Assembly: GCA_040878185.1 (NCBI GenBank)
Contig: JBBDMS010000028.1
Span: 54,547 to 118,546 of the forward strand
Reading direction: 5' to 3'
DNA: 64,000 nt
From: JAWXBK01 sp040878185
GTDB lineage: Bacteria; Pseudomonadota; Alphaproteobacteria; Dongiales; Dongiaceae
Position numbers and translations under genes: made by a program. Shown here one piece after another: positions 61,089-64,000 of the stretch. Below the pieces are notes generated by a model that did no database searches, had not been told where the DNA came from, and was given only the letters and a program-made list of their open reading frames with translations. Within the stretch, counting starts at the first letter, position 1. Every line of letters begins with the position of its first letter.

Positions 61089-62423
61089 CTACGCCATCTC
61101 CAGATAGCGCCGCCGCTCGAGGTCCGTGACCTGCGCGCGGAAGATACCGGTCTCGAAGTCGCCGATGCGGATCAGATTGTCGACGAACTCGGGATTGAGC
61201 ACCTCGCGTATCGCGGCACTGCCGCGTGCCACCGCCAGCGCCGCGTCCAGTGTCATCGGCACGCTTTCCGCGCCCGGAGTCTCGTAGCAATTGCCTTCGC
61301 CCGGCGCGGGCGGCGTCAGCTTCTTTTCGATACCGCGCAGTCCCGCGCCCAGCATGGTGGCGAGCGCCGTATAGGGATTGAGATCGGCGCCGCCGATGCG
61401 ATTCTCAAGCCGCGCCTTCTTCGCATTCTCGTTGATGACGCGATAGCCGACGGTACGATTGTCGACGCCCCAGTTGCGCGTCACGCCGGCGAAGCTGTTC
61501 GACTGAAAGCGTTTGTAGGCGTTCACCGTCGGCGCATAGAACATCGTGCTCTCATGGAACGTATCGAGCTGCCCGGCGACGAACTGCCGAAAGGGCATGC
61601 TCATCCGCATCGGATCGCCTTCGTCCCAGAAGGCCGGCCTGCCGGTCTTCGTGTCTGTGAGACTCATATGGATATGGCCGGAATTGCCGGAGAAGTTTTC
61701 GTGGATCTTCGCCATGAAGCTCGCGGTCATGCCGGCTTGGGCTGCGAGCTGCTTGACCGCGGTTTTTAACCACACCGCCGTATCGGCCATGCGCAGCGGG
61801 TCCATCGCGCGCAGATTGGCCTCGAACTGGCCCTGGCCCCATTCCGGCGCGCAGCCTTCGATCTCATCCGGGAACGCATCGCGCAGCGCGCCGACGATCG
61901 ATTCCCAGAAATGCCCCTCATAGACCGAGTAGCAATGGATGTCCTGCGACACCAGCCGCGGCATGCCCCAGTTTCCGGCGCGGATTTCCTCTGGCTTCGT
62001 CGGCAGCAGGAAGAATTCGAGCTCGAGGCTGCATTTGACCTCGTAGCCGAGCTTGCGCGCGCGGTCGACCTGTCGTTTCAACTCGGTGCGCGGGCACAAG
62101 GCAGTCGTGCCACCATCGGGCCTGCGCAGATCCATGTTCACGACCGCGGCGTTTTTCTCCCAGCCGGCGATGCGGAAGCTGTTGAGATCGGGCTCGCCTT
62201 TCACGTCGGGAATGCCGGTCGGAAAGAGATGCGGCAGCACGTCGTCGATCATCGTCGTATAGAGAATGAACGACGCGAAATTGATGCCGTCCTCCGCAGC
62301 GTCGCGAAAATAGGGAACGGTCAGGCGCTTGCCGCGCAGCATGCCGCCGGGATCGGTCGCCGCGAGAATGACCGTCTTGATCCCGTGTTTCTCGATCAGC
62401 GCGTCGATCGCCTTCAGATTCAT
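61089..62423 (-). CDS. Glutamine-synthetase-family ligase
   Basis: The 444-residue protein has the GS catalytic barrel: metal-binding SLELEFFLLP, GQGQFEANL, SGNSGHIHMSL, NAYKRFQSNSFAGV, WGVDNRTVGYRV and ENRIGGADLNPYTAL. It is the length of gamma-glutamylamine synthetases (PuuA, GlnA4, GmaS) rather than housekeeping GlnA, and it lacks the adenylylation Tyr loop. It probably ligates glutamate to an amine. A GntR regulator precedes it by 35 bases. Amine substrate is inferred from family. Confidence 0.82.
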   Translation of the reverse strand: MNLKAIDALIEKHGIKTVILAATDPGGMLRGKRLTVPYFRDAAEDGINFASFILYTTMIDDVLPHLFPTGIPDVKGEPDLNSFRIAGWEKNAAVVNMDLRRPDGGTTALCPRTELKRQVDRARKLGYEVKCSLELEFFLLPTKPEEIRAGNWGMPRLVSQDIHCYSVYEGHFWESIVGALRDAFPDEIEGCAPEWGQGQFEANLRAMDPLRMADTAVWLKTAVKQLAAQAGMTASFMAKIHENFSGNSGHIHMSLTDTKTGRPAFWDEGDPMRMSMPFRQFVAGQLDTFHESTMFYAPTVNAYKRFQSNSFAGVTRNWGVDNRTVGYRVINENAKKARLENRIGGADLNPYTALATMLGAGLRGIEKKLTPPAPGEGNCYETPGAESVPMTLDAALAVARGSAAIREVLNPEFVDNLIRIGDFETGIFRAQVTDLERRRYLEMA

Positions 62424-62458
62424 GCCTGTCCCCCGGATGTTTTCGAACGGCGGTCGGT

Positions 62459-63220
62459 TCAGCGTGCCGCTTTGCGTCCGAATTCCACAATGTCGATCTG
62501 GCGCACGCGGTCGAGCCCATGGCCTTTCAGCCGCTCCATCACATATTCGAATGCGTCGTTGATATGATTGTAAAGTGCGCGATCGAGTGCGGCTTCATCG
62601 CCAGCGCGAAACGCGTCCAGAATCGGGGTGTGCGATGCGACCAGGTCGCGCATCTGCGGCGGCGACCGGTCACCGGTCAGGTGCCAGAGCCGATAGCTGA
62701 GCCCGCCGAGATTGTAGAGATGCTGGGCCAGAAACCGGTTGCCCGCATTGCGCCATGCGAAAGCGTGGAAGTCGAAATCGAGATTAACGACTTCGCTCGG
62801 GCGCTCGGCCGCTATTAGTGCTTCGGCAGTGTCGAAGCAATGGGCGAGGCGCTCGACATCCTCGTCGCTGCGCTCGTGCAGCCAGAGCCGCCATGCCATG
62901 CGTTCGGCATGCAGGCGCACTTCGTACAGCTCGCGAACTTCCTCGAACCCGACCGGCGCGACCTGGATCGACTGGTTCGCCTTGAACACGACCAGCCGTT
63001 CGGAGGCTAGTCGCAGCAGCGCCTCGCGCACCGGCGTGCGGCCGAAATCGAGCGCTTCCATCAGCGCGCGTTCGTTCACGACCGATCCCGGACGCAACTC
63101 GCACGTGACGATCTTGCGGCGGATGGCGGCATGCGCCCGCGCAGCCTGGGTCGTCGCCTGCTCGTCGCCGACGGGCATCAGCTCCGGCAACGGCCGATAG
63201 CCGAGCCGTTCGTTCGCCAT
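62459..63220 (-). CDS. GntR family regulator with FCD domain
   Basis: The 253-residue regulator has an N-terminal winged helix (HAAIRRKIVTCELRPGSVVN then RTPVREALLRLASERLV). The C-terminal FCD ligand domain has its metal residues in LDFDFHAF, ASHTPILDAF and ALYNHINDAFE. FCD regulators sense small carboxylates or amino acids. The ATG at 63220 follows AAAGAGG; a GTG at 63238 would add six residues. It heads the minus-strand unit with the glutamine-synthetase-like gene and probably controls it. Confidence 0.87.
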   Translation of the reverse strand: MANERLGYRPLPELMPVGDEQATTQAARAHAAIRRKIVTCELRPGSVVNERALMEALDFGRTPVREALLRLASERLVVFKANQSIQVAPVGFEEVRELYEVRLHAERMAWRLWLHERSDEDVERLAHCFDTAEALIAAERPSEVVNLDFDFHAFAWRNAGNRFLAQHLYNLGGLSYRLWHLTGDRSPPQMRDLVASHTPILDAFRAGDEAALDRALYNHINDAFEYVMERLKGHGLDRVRQIDIVEFGRKAAR

Positions 63221-63318
63221 GGCAGCCTCTTTCTCCACCTGCTGCGTTCCCTCGCCGGGTTGGCGAGGGGCCTCGCAGGATTTGCCGGGGGCCGGGCGGA
63301 CGAACTCTAGGGATGCGA

Positions 63319-63338
63319 TTGATATACGGTCAATATAT
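63319..63338. promoter_or_regulatory. A/T-rich candidate operator upstream of the GntR gene
   Basis: TTGATATACGGTCAATATAT contains TTGA and TCAA arms in a 15-base symmetric arrangement and a minus-strand TTGACC that could be a -35 box. It lies about 100 bases upstream of the regulator start in G+C-rich surroundings. Confidence 0.35.
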
Positions 63339-63409
63339 GTAACCGGTGGGGCTGCGGTCGCCCGAAACGGCGCGATCGCTCCTCGGGGTCTGTTGCAGCG
63401 ATTCGCGAG

Positions 63410-63898
63410 TCAGTTTGCGCCGCCGCCGGAACCCCCGCCCCAGCCGCCGCCACCACCGCCGGAGCCGCCGCCGGAGCCGCCACCGCCCCACCAGCCGCCA
63501 TAGCCGCCGCCCCAGCCGCCACTCGCTTCCGCGGTCCACGTGTCGTCGGCCGGCAGACCGGCACCCGATTGCAGCATGAGCGTGGCGCCGCTACCGCTGC
63601 CCGATGCCTGGCTGACTTCCCGGCCATCGTGCAGAAGAACGGCGCGAATGCGACCGTTGCTTTCCGGTTCGGCAATCATTCGCACCCGCACACCGCTTGC
63701 ATCGAACACATAGCGCGCTGGCACGGTGCCCGCGATCTCCGTCCGCTCGACGGAACCGCCGACATTCGATTCGATCTGCGCCGTGAACGCCGTGCCGGAA
63801 TGCCCATCGACCTCCAGAACAAAATCGGCTTTGGCCGAACCCGATGCGAACGGTATCAGCACACCGGCGACGAAAAGAACTTTGCAAAACGCATACAT
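63410..63898 (-). CDS. Secreted protein with Gly/Trp-rich tail
   Basis: The 162-residue product has a signal peptide (about residues 1-24, ending SAKA-DF), a beta-rich middle part (FVLEVDGHSGTAFTAQIES, VRVRMIAEPESNGRIRAVL) and a C-terminal tail of about 38 residues made of Gly, Trp and Tyr repeats. The middle part weakly resembles MmpS-like small beta-sandwich proteins; this is not firm. Function is unknown. A GGAAGGGA site precedes the ATG; an upstream frame to 63946 is rejected. The rest of the window shows no gene. Confidence 0.75.
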   Translation of the reverse strand: MYAFCKVLFVAGVLIPFASGSAKADFVLEVDGHSGTAFTAQIESNVGGSVERTEIAGTVPARYVFDASGVRVRMIAEPESNGRIRAVLLHDGREVSQASGSGSGATLMLQSGAGLPADDTWTAEASGGWGGGYGGWWGGGGSGGGSGGGGGGWGGGSGGGAN

Positions 63899-64000
63899 CG
63901 GAAATCCCTTCCTCGTCGAATGCAGGTCGGTTCGAACTTCTCTCAATCCGGTATTCCGGAAAAAGTTCCTTAAGATATAGCCGAAACGGCCGCCCCTTTC

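Overview
The window is 64 kb of G+C-rich bacterial chromosome, densely packed with genes and almost free of mobile DNA. I see no insertion sequence, phage, CRISPR array, tRNA or rRNA. Several features point to an alphaproteobacterium, probably a Rhodospirillales-like lineage: the mutM / ubiE-ubiB-coaBC-dut divergence, rpsT followed by dnaA-dnaN-recF-gyrB, the redox pair regB-regA, mmcB, a YcgN-type cysteine-cluster protein, and cobalamin genes of alphaproteobacterial type. The lineage is an inference; no 16S or marker phylogeny could be run.

Layout. 1-2.4 kb holds the end of a rubrerythrin-like gene followed by an Fe-S oxidoreductase and a DUF3501 protein, a likely peroxide-related trio. 2.5-3.7 kb is a divergent GST / HxlR-regulator pair with a clear palindrome between them. 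3.8-8.5 kb carries an alpha/beta-hydrolase lipoprotein, a probable haloacetate dehalogenase, an SH3 protein and a D-2-hydroxyacid dehydrogenase. 8.7-15.1 kb is a long minus-strand run: ubiE, ubiB, coaBC, dut, an Rrf2 regulator, cysK and a MoeB/ThiF protein. 15.2-25.1 kb is the plus-strand housekeeping block: mutM, a small secreted protein, enoyl-CoA hydratase, rpsT, a possible 37-residue peptide gene, rhodanese, dnaA, dnaN, recF and gyrB. 25.1-31.7 kb is envelope-related: an LTA-synthase-like sulfatase, a TPR/OGT-like glycosyltransferase and a class A penicillin-binding protein.

31.9-41 kb is accessory: a TetR-MBL-MFS set, a Bcr/CflA exporter, VOC proteins, a YgjP-type metalloprotease, an AraC-MGMT fusion, YcgN and a SYLF protein. 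40.4-45.1 kb holds cobC, cobS and cobT, with a cyclase-family gene and an unusual 25-codon ORF tied to its neighbours by ATGA overlaps on both sides, then ycaQ. 45.1-55.2 kb has an ABC-2 exporter pair, regBA, a UDP-glucuronate decarboxylase, an MFS carrier, a Nudix hydrolase, an EamA carrier, mmcB, mtgA and a DegP protease.

55.4-64 kb ends with an FkbM methyltransferase and a catabolic region. A trimethylamine-dehydrogenase / N-methylproline-demethylase-like flavoprotein is followed at once by a non-pyrrolysine MttB-family methyltransferase. Facing them on the minus strand are a transglutaminase-like protein, a glutamine-synthetase-family ligase and a GntR/FCD regulator, and finally a Gly/Trp-rich secreted protein. 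I read this end as a candidate methylated-amine or betaine utilisation locus.

Short tandem repeats with 12- or 16-bp periods recur at gene starts or in coding DNA (7.3, 38.2 and 52.8 kb) and may mark locally unstable sites. Start codons were chosen from ribosome-binding sites, overlaps and family length, and are uncertain where stated.
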